From the NCBI RefSeq assembly GCF_019264445.1, contig NZ_JAHVAB010000081.1, forward strand, positions 1 through 64,000: a stretch of DNA of 64,000 bases, given 5' to 3'. The stretch is from Hydrogenophaga sp. (GTDB lineage Bacteria; Pseudomonadota; Gammaproteobacteria; Burkholderiales; Burkholderiaceae_C). The position numbers and the translations under genes are program-made. The notes under the pieces are model-generated. The model had not been told where the DNA came from. It did no database searches and saw only the letters and a program-made list of their open reading frames with translations. The number at the start of each line of letters is the position of its first letter. Positions within the stretch are counted from its first letter, which is position 1. Positions 45,457 through 52,577 of the stretch are shown here, piece after piece.

Positions 45457-46008
45457 TCAGTGCAGGGTGCGCGGGCCCGGTGGCGTGATACCCGGGCCTT
45501 GCAGCTCGTCGGGCTCGTCCACCTGCATACGGAAGAAACCGGTGCCCAGCGTGCCTTTGCCCACTTCGCCTTCCTGCGCCTCCCGCACCGCGTGCACCTT
45601 CAGGCTGATGCGCAGCGCGATCCCGGCCAGCGGGTGGTTGCCGTCGAGCACCACATGCTCGGGGTAGATGTCGCTCACAAAATACAGGCGGTCCCGAGGC
45701 GCTGAGGGGTTGCACCCGGGCGGCAAGCCTTCGAAGCCCATGCCTTCCTCAAGCTCGTCGGGGAACAGGTGGCGTGGCTCCAGAAACAGCAGGCGATCGT
45801 CGTAGTCGCCAAAGCCGTCGGCGGGCTCGAGGTGCAGGTCGACCGTATCGCCTGCCGAATGGTTCAGCAAGGCTTCTTCGATCTTGGCCAACAGGTCGCT
45901 GCCTCCGACCAGAAACTCCACGGGTTCGTCGAGCACATCGAGCTCTTCACCCAGCGTGTCCTTGAGGGTCCAGGTCAGTGCGACCACGCATTGTTGGTTG
46001 ATTTTCAT
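45457..46008 (-). CDS. slyD: FKBP-type peptidyl-prolyl isomerase, SlyD-like
   Basis: The 183-residue cytoplasmic isomerase and chaperone has an FKBP domain interrupted by the insert-in-flap of SlyD. It opens KINQQCVVALTWTLKDTLGE and has the hallmark DGNHPLAGIALRISLKV. The C-terminal metal-binding tail rich in His and Cys, known in E. coli SlyD, is absent; the tail is acidic and proline-rich instead. Nickel delivery is therefore less likely. It is divergent from roxA, with a shared -10-like palindrome between them. Confidence 0.88.
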   Translation of the reverse strand: MKINQQCVVALTWTLKDTLGEELDVLDEPVEFLVGGSDLLAKIEEALLNHSAGDTVDLHLEPADGFGDYDDRLLFLEPRHLFPDELEEGMGFEGLPPGCNPSAPRDRLYFVSDIYPEHVVLDGNHPLAGIALRISLKVHAVREAQEGEVGKGTLGTGFFRMQVDEPDELQGPGITPPGPRTLH

Positions 46009-46010
46009 CC

Positions 46011-46020
46011 GACAATTGTC
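46011..46020. promoter_or_regulatory. Palindromic double -10 element between slyD and roxA
   Basis: GACAATTGTC reads GACAAT on both strands. On the plus strand the hexamer ends 6 nt before the roxA ATG (46023); on the minus strand it ends 6 nt before the slyD ATG (46008). Neither gene has a ribosome binding site, so one element may start two leaderless mRNAs. Good -35 elements are not evident. Confidence 0.45.
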
Positions 46021-46022
46021 CC

Positions 46023-47186
46023 ATGCCCCACACCTCGACATCCAGACCGCCCATCTCCACCGCGCCCGCGCCCGATCTTCCCTGCGACTTGCTGGGGGGC
46101 CTCACCCCGGCGCAGTTCATGCGCCGCCACTGGCAGAAGAAGCCCCTGCTCATTCGAGGCGCGGTGACCGCAGGCTTGCCGCTCTTGAACCGGCAGCAGC
46201 TGTTTGATCTGGCCGCCAGCGAAGCGGTCGAGTCGCGCCTGATCGTGCGCAAGCCGCACGGCTGGACGCTGCGGCATGGCCCGCTGGCGCGCTCGCAGTT
46301 GCCCCCCCTCAAGCAGCCGGGCTGGACGCTGCTCGTGCAGGGTGTGGACCAGCACCTGGAGGCTGCGCATGCACTGCTGCAGCGCTTTCGCTTCGTGCCG
46401 GATGCGCGCCTGGACGACTTGATGATTTCCTGGGCCAGCGACACCGGCGGTGTCGGGCCACACTTTGACAGCTACGACGTGTTCCTGCTGCAGGCCAGCG
46501 GACAACGGCGCTGGCGGATTGGCCGACAGAAAGATTTCTCGTTGCAACCCGACGTGCCGCTCAAGATCCTCAGCCACTTCGAGCCTGAAGAAGAACATGT
46601 GCTCAACCCGGGTGACATGCTGTACCTGCCTCCACGCTGGGCGCACGACGGTGATGCGGTGGGCGGCGACTGCACCACCTGTTCCATTGGTTTTCGCGCG
46701 CCTCAGCGTGGTGGACTTGCTGGTGAACTGCTGCAGCGCATGGCCGACGAGCTCGACGACGACACGCTTTTTCGCGATCCGCAGCAGACCGCCACAGCCC
46801 ACCCCGCGGCCATGCCCGTCGCCCTTGAGGCGTTTGCCGCAGACGCCTTGCAGCGTTTGCTCGCCGAGCGTGAGTCGCTGGCCTGTGCGCTGGGCGAAGT
46901 CATGACGGAGCCCAAACCGCGCGTCTGGTTCGATGAGCCGGAGGGCGACTGGGCGCTCGGGGCGGTCCGCCTGGACCGGCGCACCCGCATGATGTACGAC
47001 GACCGCCACATCTTCATCAACGGTGAGAGCTTTCGCGCAGGCGGCGCCGACGCCCGTTTGATGCGACTGCTGGCTGACCAGCGGGTGCTGGATGCCCGGC
47101 ACGTCGCGCGCGCCAGCGAGGATGCGAAAGCCCTTTTGCAGGACTGGTTCGAGGCAGGCTGGCTGCGCCGGCTCGACCCCGCCTGA
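46023..47186 (+). CDS. roxA: Ribosomal oxygenase RoxA/YcfD (JmjC-type)
   Basis: The 387-residue 2-oxoglutarate/Fe(II) oxygenase of the cupin fold hydroxylates an arginine of ribosomal protein L16 in E. coli. The iron-binding HxD is His147 and Asp149 in GVGPHFDSYDVFLLQ; the distal histidine is in PPRWAHDGDA. The N-terminus GLTPAQFMRRHWQKKPLLI is the usual family opening. The C-terminal winged-helix domain spans about 270-380. It starts directly after the shared -10-like element and is followed by an unknown gene after 31 bp. Confidence 0.9.
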   Translation: MPHTSTSRPPISTAPAPDLPCDLLGGLTPAQFMRRHWQKKPLLIRGAVTAGLPLLNRQQLFDLAASEAVESRLIVRKPHGWTLRHGPLARSQLPPLKQPGWTLLVQGVDQHLEAAHALLQRFRFVPDARLDDLMISWASDTGGVGPHFDSYDVFLLQASGQRRWRIGRQKDFSLQPDVPLKILSHFEPEEEHVLNPGDMLYLPPRWAHDGDAVGGDCTTCSIGFRAPQRGGLAGELLQRMADELDDDTLFRDPQQTATAHPAAMPVALEAFAADALQRLLAERESLACALGEVMTEPKPRVWFDEPEGDWALGAVRLDRRTRMMYDDRHIFINGESFRAGGADARLMRLLADQRVLDARHVARASEDAKALLQDWFEAGWLRRLDPA

Positions 47187-47217
47187 TCAGCTGTCGCGAT
47201 GGCCTGTGGAGCGTCCC

Positions 47218-47730
47218 ATGACCGAACCCGTCCATGCAAGCCCACCATCGCCGTTGCCCGAGGGACGGCTGTCGGGCCGCACGGCTTTCGTTGACCTCGT
47301 GCGGCAGGCCCTGGCGGTTGCGGCCCAGGAAGGCTGGATGCGGATCGTGCTGTGCGACCCCGACTTCACCGACTGGCCGCTGGGCGAGCGCGAGGTGGTG
47401 GCTTCGTTGAATGCCTGGGCTCGCCGTGGACGCACCCTGCAGCTGTTGGCGCGCGACTACAGCGCGCTTCGGCTGCAACATCCTCGTTTCGTGCAATGGC
47501 GCACCACCTGGTCGCATCTGGTGGAGGCACAGGGATGCGCGAGCGCGTCGGCCGATGAGTTGCCCAGTGTTCTGTGGTCGCCCGGGTGGACGTTGCAACG
47601 CCTCGATACGGTGCGATGCACCATGGTGGTGAGCCGCGATGCCGAGCGCCGTGTGGCCCTGCAGGAACAGCTGCATCAGTGGTGGCTGAAGGGATCGTCG
47701 GCTTTTCCGGCGTCCACGCTGGGGCTGTGA
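47218..47730 (+). CDS. Hypothetical cytoplasmic protein downstream of roxA
   Basis: This 170-residue protein belongs to no family I can name with confidence. It has no signal or membrane segment. The segment WMRIVLCDPDFTDWPLGERE followed by ARRGRTLQLLARDYSAL suggests an alpha/beta fold, like a phospholipase-D-like half domain without catalytic HKD. A GGAG ribosome site lies 7 nt before the ATG. It is in the same direction as roxA, 31 bp downstream, and probably in one operon with it. Confidence 0.65.
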   Translation: MTEPVHASPPSPLPEGRLSGRTAFVDLVRQALAVAAQEGWMRIVLCDPDFTDWPLGEREVVASLNAWARRGRTLQLLARDYSALRLQHPRFVQWRTTWSHLVEAQGCASASADELPSVLWSPGWTLQRLDTVRCTMVVSRDAERRVALQEQLHQWWLKGSSAFPASTLGL

Positions 47731-47827
47731 AAAAGCGTAAAAAATGCCAGCGCACGAACGGGTGCACCAGATGAGGGCGGTATCATCCGCGCCGGTTCAA
47801 TCCCCTTCATTCATAGGAAACGTCATC

Positions 47828-48166
47828 ATGAAAAAGTCCATCCTGCTCGCCAGCCTGCTGGCCGCCATCGCCCTGTCTGCCTGCGGCAAGAAGGAAGAAG
47901 CCCCTGTGGCCGCTCCGGCACCTGCTGCCGCACCTGCGCCTTCCATGGCGGGTGCTGCCGAGTCCGCCAAGGAAGCGGGCGCTGCGGCCGCCGATGCTGC
48001 CAAGCAAGCCACCGCCGCCACCGTTGATGCCGCCAAGGAAGCAGGCGCTGCCACCGCCGATGCCGCCAAGGCTGCGGGCAACGCCACGATGGACGCCGCC
48101 AAGGACGCGGCCGACAAGGCCAAGGAAGTGGCCGCTGATGCCAAGGCCGCTGTCACCAAGCCTTGA
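47828..48166 (+). CDS. Small lipoprotein with 11-residue Ala/Lys helical repeats
   Basis: The 112-residue protein has a lipoprotein signal with lipobox LSAC (Cys19). After an Ala/Pro linker, the rest consists of five 11-residue repeats such as TVDAAKEAGAA, TADAAKAAGNA and TMDAAKDAADK. The spacing of alanine, lysine and aspartate resembles the repeats of LEA group 3 proteins, which form amphipathic helices. A structural or stress role at the outer membrane is possible. An AGGAAA ribosome site precedes the ATG. An 18-bp terminator follows. Confidence 0.8.
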   Translation: MKKSILLASLLAAIALSACGKKEEAPVAAPAPAAAPAPSMAGAAESAKEAGAAAADAAKQATAATVDAAKEAGAATADAAKAAGNATMDAAKDAADKAKEVAADAKAAVTKP

Positions 48167-48184
48167 TCGATCGAGGTCTTCGGT

Positions 48185-48224
48185 CCCAAAGAAAAAGCCG
48201 CCATCGGGCGGCTTTTTCTTTGGG
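48185..48224. terminator. Bidirectional terminator between the lipoprotein and bamC genes
   Basis: An 18-bp perfect stem (48185-48202 and 48207-48224) with an ATCG loop has A-rich left and T-rich right arms (CTTTTTCTTT). It can end both convergent genes. Confidence 0.93.
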
Positions 48225-48234
48225 CGAACGCTGC

Positions 48235-49380
48235 TTACTTGAGATCTTCCGCCAGGAGCTTCGCAATGCGCTGGGCCGCGGCAGAGGCGTCCGGCCGGCC
48301 CTGGCTGTCGAGCACGGACACTGTCGTCTTGTTCTCGGCGCTGCGCACCGCCACGCGATAACGCTCGGTAGAGGCCTCGGTCTTCGAGGCGCCAAAGAGC
48401 TTGGAGAAGAAGCCGGGTTCCTTCGCGTTGACCACGGGTTCCACATAGCGCACGAAGTACAGGCCCTGGCTGCGGTCGCGGTCTTCCACGGTGAAGCCGG
48501 TGCGGTCCAGCGACAGGCCCACACGGCGCCAGGCGCGGTCAAAGTTGTCGTCGAACTGCACGACCGGTACGTTGTTCACCGTGGTCACACGCGCTGCGGC
48601 CTGCACCGGTGCGGTGGCGGCCACCGCCTGTGCCTGCGCTTCCGTCACGCCCAGCTTGACCATCAGGCGGCGCAGGAATTCGGTTTCGAGTTCCGGGTCG
48701 GCCGGACGTGGCTGCCACACGGTCTGGTCTTTTTCTTTCGTGGAGTACACCTCCACCATGCCCCGGTGGCTGATGTAGATCTCGGTGGCGCCGCTGGCCG
48801 TGCGCTCCAGACGCGTGCGGAAACGGTCGCGTTCGCCCGTGGAGTAGAGGTTCTCGAACACCCTGCCGATGGTGGACCGGATGAAGTCCTGGGGCAGCTT
48901 GGCGCGGTTTTCGGCCCAGTCGGTTTCCATGATGCCCAGACCTTCCTGGTCCAGGTCGAGCAGGAAGCCGTTTTCCTGCCAGAAGTCGCGCACCGGGCTC
49001 CAGAGCTTGTCGGCCGGGCGGTTGACCACCAGCCAGCGCTGGTTGCCCGCGCGCTCGATGCGCACGTCACCGACGTTCACCGCGGCGGTGCTGGCGGCTG
49101 TGGCCTGGGCGGGTTGGGCGGTCTGGTAGCCGCTGGCCGTGACCACCGAACCGGGCACGTTGTAGCGCGACTCGCGGCTGAGCTGGCTCAGGTCGGGTGG
49201 CACGTCCAGCGTGCTACCGCGCTTGGCGCTTTTGTAGTCGATCTTGTCTTCCTGCAGCATCGAGCAGCCCGAGACCACCAGGGTGGCGGCAGCCAGCAGG
49301 CCCAGGCGGGTCAGGAAGCCCGCGCCGAAGACCGGGGAGGTCGATGCGCGCAGGGTCGGGGACGGGGTGCGGTTGGACAT
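48235..49380 (-). CDS. bamC: Outer-membrane assembly lipoprotein BamC
   Basis: The 381-residue lipoprotein has lipobox VVSGCS near residue 40. After a flexible part (DYKSAKRGSTLDVPPDLSQL, which in E. coli BamC binds BamD) come two helix-grip domains. The last residues, QRIAKLLAEDLK, match the family end. BamC is part of the beta-barrel assembly machine, in which it is not essential in E. coli. It lies 53 bp after dapA, an arrangement found in many proteobacteria. Confidence 0.93.
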   Translation of the reverse strand: MSNRTPSPTLRASTSPVFGAGFLTRLGLLAAATLVVSGCSMLQEDKIDYKSAKRGSTLDVPPDLSQLSRESRYNVPGSVVTASGYQTAQPAQATAASTAAVNVGDVRIERAGNQRWLVVNRPADKLWSPVRDFWQENGFLLDLDQEGLGIMETDWAENRAKLPQDFIRSTIGRVFENLYSTGERDRFRTRLERTASGATEIYISHRGMVEVYSTKEKDQTVWQPRPADPELETEFLRRLMVKLGVTEAQAQAVAATAPVQAAARVTTVNNVPVVQFDDNFDRAWRRVGLSLDRTGFTVEDRDRSQGLYFVRYVEPVVNAKEPGFFSKLFGASKTEASTERYRVAVRSAENKTTVSVLDSQGRPDASAAAQRIAKLLAEDLK

Positions 49381-49433
49381 GAATGGGGCTCGTTGGAACG
49401 GAAGAGGGAACGGAGCGGGCCGGGTGGCCTGCC

Positions 49434-50333
49434 TCAGGAGAGAAGGCCCGCCTGGCGCAGCGCGCCTTCGACCACAGGCTCCAGGCTGCGGGTCATGGGG
49501 GTCATGGGCAGGCGCATGGTCTCGTTGCACAGACCCAGGCGGGCCATCGCCCACTTGAGCGGGATCGGGTTGGCCTCGACGAACAGGTGCTTGTGCACAG
49601 GCATCAGCTGGAACTGGATGGCCATGGCGCGTTTGACATCGCCGGCGATGGCGGCCATGCACAACTCGTGCATCAGGCGCGGAGCGATGTTGGCGGTGAC
49701 GCTGACGTTGCCCTGGCCACCGCACAGCATGAGCGCCACGGCGGTCGGGTCGTCGCCGGAGTACACGGCAAAGCCTTTGGGCACATCGCGAATGAGCCAC
49801 TGTGCGCGCTCGATGTTGCCCGTGGCTTCCTTGATACCGACGATGCCGGGCACCTGGGCCAGGCGCAGCACGGTGTCGTGGGCCATGTCGGCCACGGTGC
49901 GGCCGGGCACGTTGTAGAGCACCGTGGGCAGGTCGCCCACCGCTTCGGCGATGGCCTTGAAGTGCTGGTACTGGCCCTCTTGTGTGGGCTTGTTGTAGTA
50001 GGGCACGACCTGCAACTGGCAGTCGGCGCCCACGCTCTGGGCGAAGCGCGCGAGCTCGATGGCTTCTGCGGTGGAGTTGGCGCCGCAGCCGGCCATGATG
50101 GGCACGCGCTTGTCACCGTGGGTCTTGGCCTGCTCGACCGCCACGCGGATGATTTCGCAGTGCTCTTCGACGGCCACGGTGGGCGATTCGCCCGTGGTGC
50201 CGACAACGCCGATGCAGTCGGTGCCTTCGGTGATGTGCCAGTCAATGAGTTTGCGCAGCGTGGGGTAGTCCACGCTGCCGTCTTCGTGCATGGGCGTGAC
50301 CAAGGCCACGATGCTGCCGGTGATGGGTTTCAT
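49434..50333 (-). CDS. dapA: 4-hydroxy-tetrahydrodipicolinate synthase
   Basis: The 299-residue TIM-barrel aldolase condenses pyruvate with aspartate semialdehyde in lysine and peptidoglycan synthesis. The Schiff-base lysine is in [13 protein letters not shown] and the catalytic tyrosine in VLYNVPGRT. The GTTGESPTV motif binds substrate. The start is [15 protein letters not shown]; nine more upstream codons are open but lack family similarity. It precedes bamC. Confidence 0.97.
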   Translation of the reverse strand: MKPITGSIVALVTPMHEDGSVDYPTLRKLIDWHITEGTDCIGVVGTTGESPTVAVEEHCEIIRVAVEQAKTHGDKRVPIMAGCGANSTAEAIELARFAQSVGADCQLQVVPYYNKPTQEGQYQHFKAIAEAVGDLPTVLYNVPGRTVADMAHDTVLRLAQVPGIVGIKEATGNIERAQWLIRDVPKGFAVYSGDDPTAVALMLCGGQGNVSVTANIAPRLMHELCMAAIAGDVKRAMAIQFQLMPVHKHLFVEANPIPLKWAMARLGLCNETMRLPMTPMTRSLEPVVEGALRQAGLLS

Positions 50334-50407
50334 AGGCTTAGGGCTCAAATGGAGCGTCAACCCTGCTTTGCCTCATGGGGGCAGGCAGCGCGCGCAAGTC
50401 TTGCATT

Positions 50408-50962
50408 CTACCCAGCGGCGTCCAGTGGATACCGGGGTGGCGAAGGGGGCGTTGGCGGGCGTTTTCGCACAGCCGCAATGCGTTGCACGAAGCGTTCGGG
50501 GCGGTCGCAGAAGCCATCTTCGAAAGCCACCACGTGCAGACCCTCGCAGGCGCGCAAAAGTTCGCCGGGCTGCAGCAGGAAATCGGGCCGCGAGGGCTTG
50601 CCCACGCTCTCGTTGCCCGCTGCGAAGGTTTCATAGAGCAGCACGCCGCCCTCGGCCACGCTGGCCACAATCACCGGCAGCAGTGCGCGCCAGAGGTAGT
50701 TGGTCACCACCACCGCGTCAAAGCGTTCGTCCGGGAAAGGCCAGGGCCCGTTCTCGATGTCGGCCAGCACCGCGCGGCCGAGCGGCTGCACCGCCCCGAT
50801 GGCCTCGGGTGAGCGGTCCACCCCCGTGACGGCATGGCCCCGTTGCGCGAACCAGCGCATGTGCCGGCCATGGCCGCAAGCGACGTCCAGCACCGAACCG
50901 CCTGCGGGCACCAGATGCGACCATCGCTGCACCCACGCCGAAGGCGCTTCGGTGCCGTGCAT
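50408..50962 (-). CDS. Class I SAM-dependent methyltransferase
   Basis: The 184-residue protein has SAM motif I in VLDVACGHGRHMRWFAQRG, the acidic residue in VTGVDRSPEAI and motif IV in FDAVVVTNYLW. The substrate is unknown; the size and the motifs resemble small-molecule methyltransferases of the TehB/UbiE type. The ATG shares one base with the stop of a tiny membrane-protein gene (TGATG), so translation is coupled. Confidence 0.83.
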   Translation of the reverse strand: MHGTEAPSAWVQRWSHLVPAGGSVLDVACGHGRHMRWFAQRGHAVTGVDRSPEAIGAVQPLGRAVLADIENGPWPFPDERFDAVVVTNYLWRALLPVIVASVAEGGVLLYETFAAGNESVGKPSRPDFLLQPGELLRACEGLHVVAFEDGFCDRPERFVQRIAAVRKRPPTPPSPPRYPLDAAG

Positions 50963-51171
50963 CAGAAGCAGCTCCAGAGTTGATCGGCGAGGTTCACCAG
51001 GAAGTCGGGCCGGTGGTACAGCGCAAAGGTGCCCAGCAGGGCGGCGACCACGCCGGTCCACACCAGGGCGCGCTGCCACACGTGAGCCGCCGCACGGCCG
51101 CCCGAAGGCGGCTCAGCCCCCTTGGGGGGCAGCGACCCGCGCAGCGGCAGAGCGTGGGGGTCCAGATTCAC
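50962..51171 (-). CDS. Tiny membrane protein whose N-terminus is encoded by a dispersed repeat
   Basis: This 69-residue frame begins with GTG and has a single hydrophobic helix (ALVWTGVVAALLGTFALY). Residues 1-25 are encoded by the GC-rich repeat at 51096-51170 and read NLDPHALPLRGSLPPKGAE. Its start overlaps the MFS stop by 4 bp and its stop overlaps the methyltransferase start, so it is tied to both. The C-terminal part looks genuine, but the start may lie after the repeat. Confidence 0.55.
   Translation of the reverse strand: MNLDPHALPLRGSLPPKGAEPPSGGRAAAHVWQRALVWTGVVAALLGTFALYHRPDFLVNLADQLWSCF
51096..51170. repeat. Dispersed GC-rich repeat, copy A
   Basis: The sequence shares the blocks GGCCGCCC.AAGGCGG, GCCCCC.TGGGGGGCAGCGA and GCAGAGCGTGGGGGT with copy B at 60039-60115. 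It contains the hairpin GCCCCC-TT-GGGGGG and a shorter one with GAAG loop. On the minus strand it starts within the MFS stop codon and ends inside the next reading frame. Confidence 0.8.
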
Positions 51172-52409
51172 GCCGCCGCTCCCACGCGCTGAGGCGCACG
51201 CGCGATCGGCGTTTCACGCACCGGCAGATTCACCAGACCAGCGAACACGCCCAGCGCAATCGCGAGGTACCACACGATGTTGTAGCTGCCGGTCTGGTCG
51301 TACAGCACACCGCCCAGCCACACGCCCATGAAGCTGCCGATCTGGTGGCTGAAGAAGATGAAGCCTCCCAGCATGGACATGTGCGCCACACCGAAGATCT
51401 GCGCCACCACCGCGTTGGTCGGTGGAATGGTGGAGAGCCACAGCAGGCCCATGACAGCGGAGAACACGTACACGCTCATGGGGCTGAGCGGTGCGATCAG
51501 GAAGATGGCAATCACCGCGGCGCGCGCGAAGTAGATAAACGCGAGGATGTGCCGCTTCGCCATGCGCTGGCCCAGCACGCCGGCGGCGTAGGTGCCGATG
51601 ACGTTGAACAGGCCGATGAGCGCCAATGCGTAGCTGGCGACCTGGGGCGACAGCCCGTTGTCTTTCAGGTAGCTCGGCATGTGCACGCCGATGAACACCA
51701 CCTGGAAGCCGCACACGAAGTAACCCGCCATCAGCAGCTGGAAGCTGCGGTAGCGGAACGCTTCGCGCAGTGCCTGGGCGATGGTCTGTTCGCGTTGTGC
51801 AGGCGCGCCGCCGGCAAACCCGGGCTCGCGCAGGCCCAGCGCCAGCGGCATGATCAGCAACACCGCCGCACCCAGGAACAGCAGCGCCTGCTGCCAGCCA
51901 AACTGGCTGATGAGCCAGCCTTCGACCGGCACCATGAGGAACTGGCCAAACGACCCGGCCGCCGCGGCCACACCCATGGCCCAGGAGCGTTTTTCGGCGG
52001 GAATCTGGCGGCCGATCACGCCGTAGATCACGGCATAGGTGGTGCCGGCCTGGGCGGCTCCGATCAGCACACCGGTGGTGAGGGCAAAGGTGGTAGAGGT
52101 GGTGCTCAGCGCCATGCCGGCCAGCCCCAGTGCATAAGCCACCGCACCGCCGATGAGCACCCGGAAGGCGCCAAAGCGGTCTGCGGCCATGCCGGCGAAG
52201 ATGCCGAACACGCCCCAGGAAAGGTTCTGGATCGCCAGCGCGAAGGAAAAGGTTTCGCGCGTCCAGCCCTGCGCCTGGGTGATGGGCTGCAGCCACAGGC
52301 CGAACCCGTGGCGGATGCCCATGGAGAGCGTGACGATGAAAGCGCCGCAGGCGAGCACCTGCAGGGCGGAGAGACGGGGCGGGTTCTGGAGGGGCGTGGC
52401 GGACGACAT
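51168..52409 (-). CDS. Major facilitator superfamily transporter
   Basis: The 413-residue carrier has twelve hydrophobic segments. The opening CGAFIVTLSMGIRHGFGLWLQ and GWTRETFSFALAIQNL place it near the oxalate/formate and monocarboxylate branch of MFS. The loop between helices 2 and 3 has the MFS motif ADRFGAFRVL. The substrate is unknown. The stop codon lies within the GC-rich repeat, and the downstream small gene overlaps by 4 bp. Confidence 0.87.
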   Translation of the reverse strand: MSSATPLQNPPRLSALQVLACGAFIVTLSMGIRHGFGLWLQPITQAQGWTRETFSFALAIQNLSWGVFGIFAGMAADRFGAFRVLIGGAVAYALGLAGMALSTTSTTFALTTGVLIGAAQAGTTYAVIYGVIGRQIPAEKRSWAMGVAAAAGSFGQFLMVPVEGWLISQFGWQQALLFLGAAVLLIMPLALGLREPGFAGGAPAQREQTIAQALREAFRYRSFQLLMAGYFVCGFQVVFIGVHMPSYLKDNGLSPQVASYALALIGLFNVIGTYAAGVLGQRMAKRHILAFIYFARAAVIAIFLIAPLSPMSVYVFSAVMGLLWLSTIPPTNAVVAQIFGVAHMSMLGGFIFFSHQIGSFMGVWLGGVLYDQTGSYNIVWYLAIALGVFAGLVNLPVRETPIARAPQRVGAAA

Positions 52410-52563
52410 CCGGCGACTTTAGCGAAGAAGGGCCGATCTCGCCTGTCGCCTGGATCGCTGCCGGCTTGAAATTTCTGGTGCCGACTGATGCAGCCAGGGC
52501 ATGGGTGTCTGCAAGCCATCTGAAGGCATGTATTTCCATACAGCCTTTTGAGCCTGCCGGGCA

Positions 52564-52569
52564 TACAAT
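52564..52569 (+). promoter_or_regulatory. Predicted -10 element of parE
   Basis: TACAAT ends 8 nt before the parE ATG at 52578. No ribosome binding site is visible, so the mRNA probably has no leader or one of a base or two. Confidence 0.45.
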
Positions 52570-52577
52570 CCGCCCCC

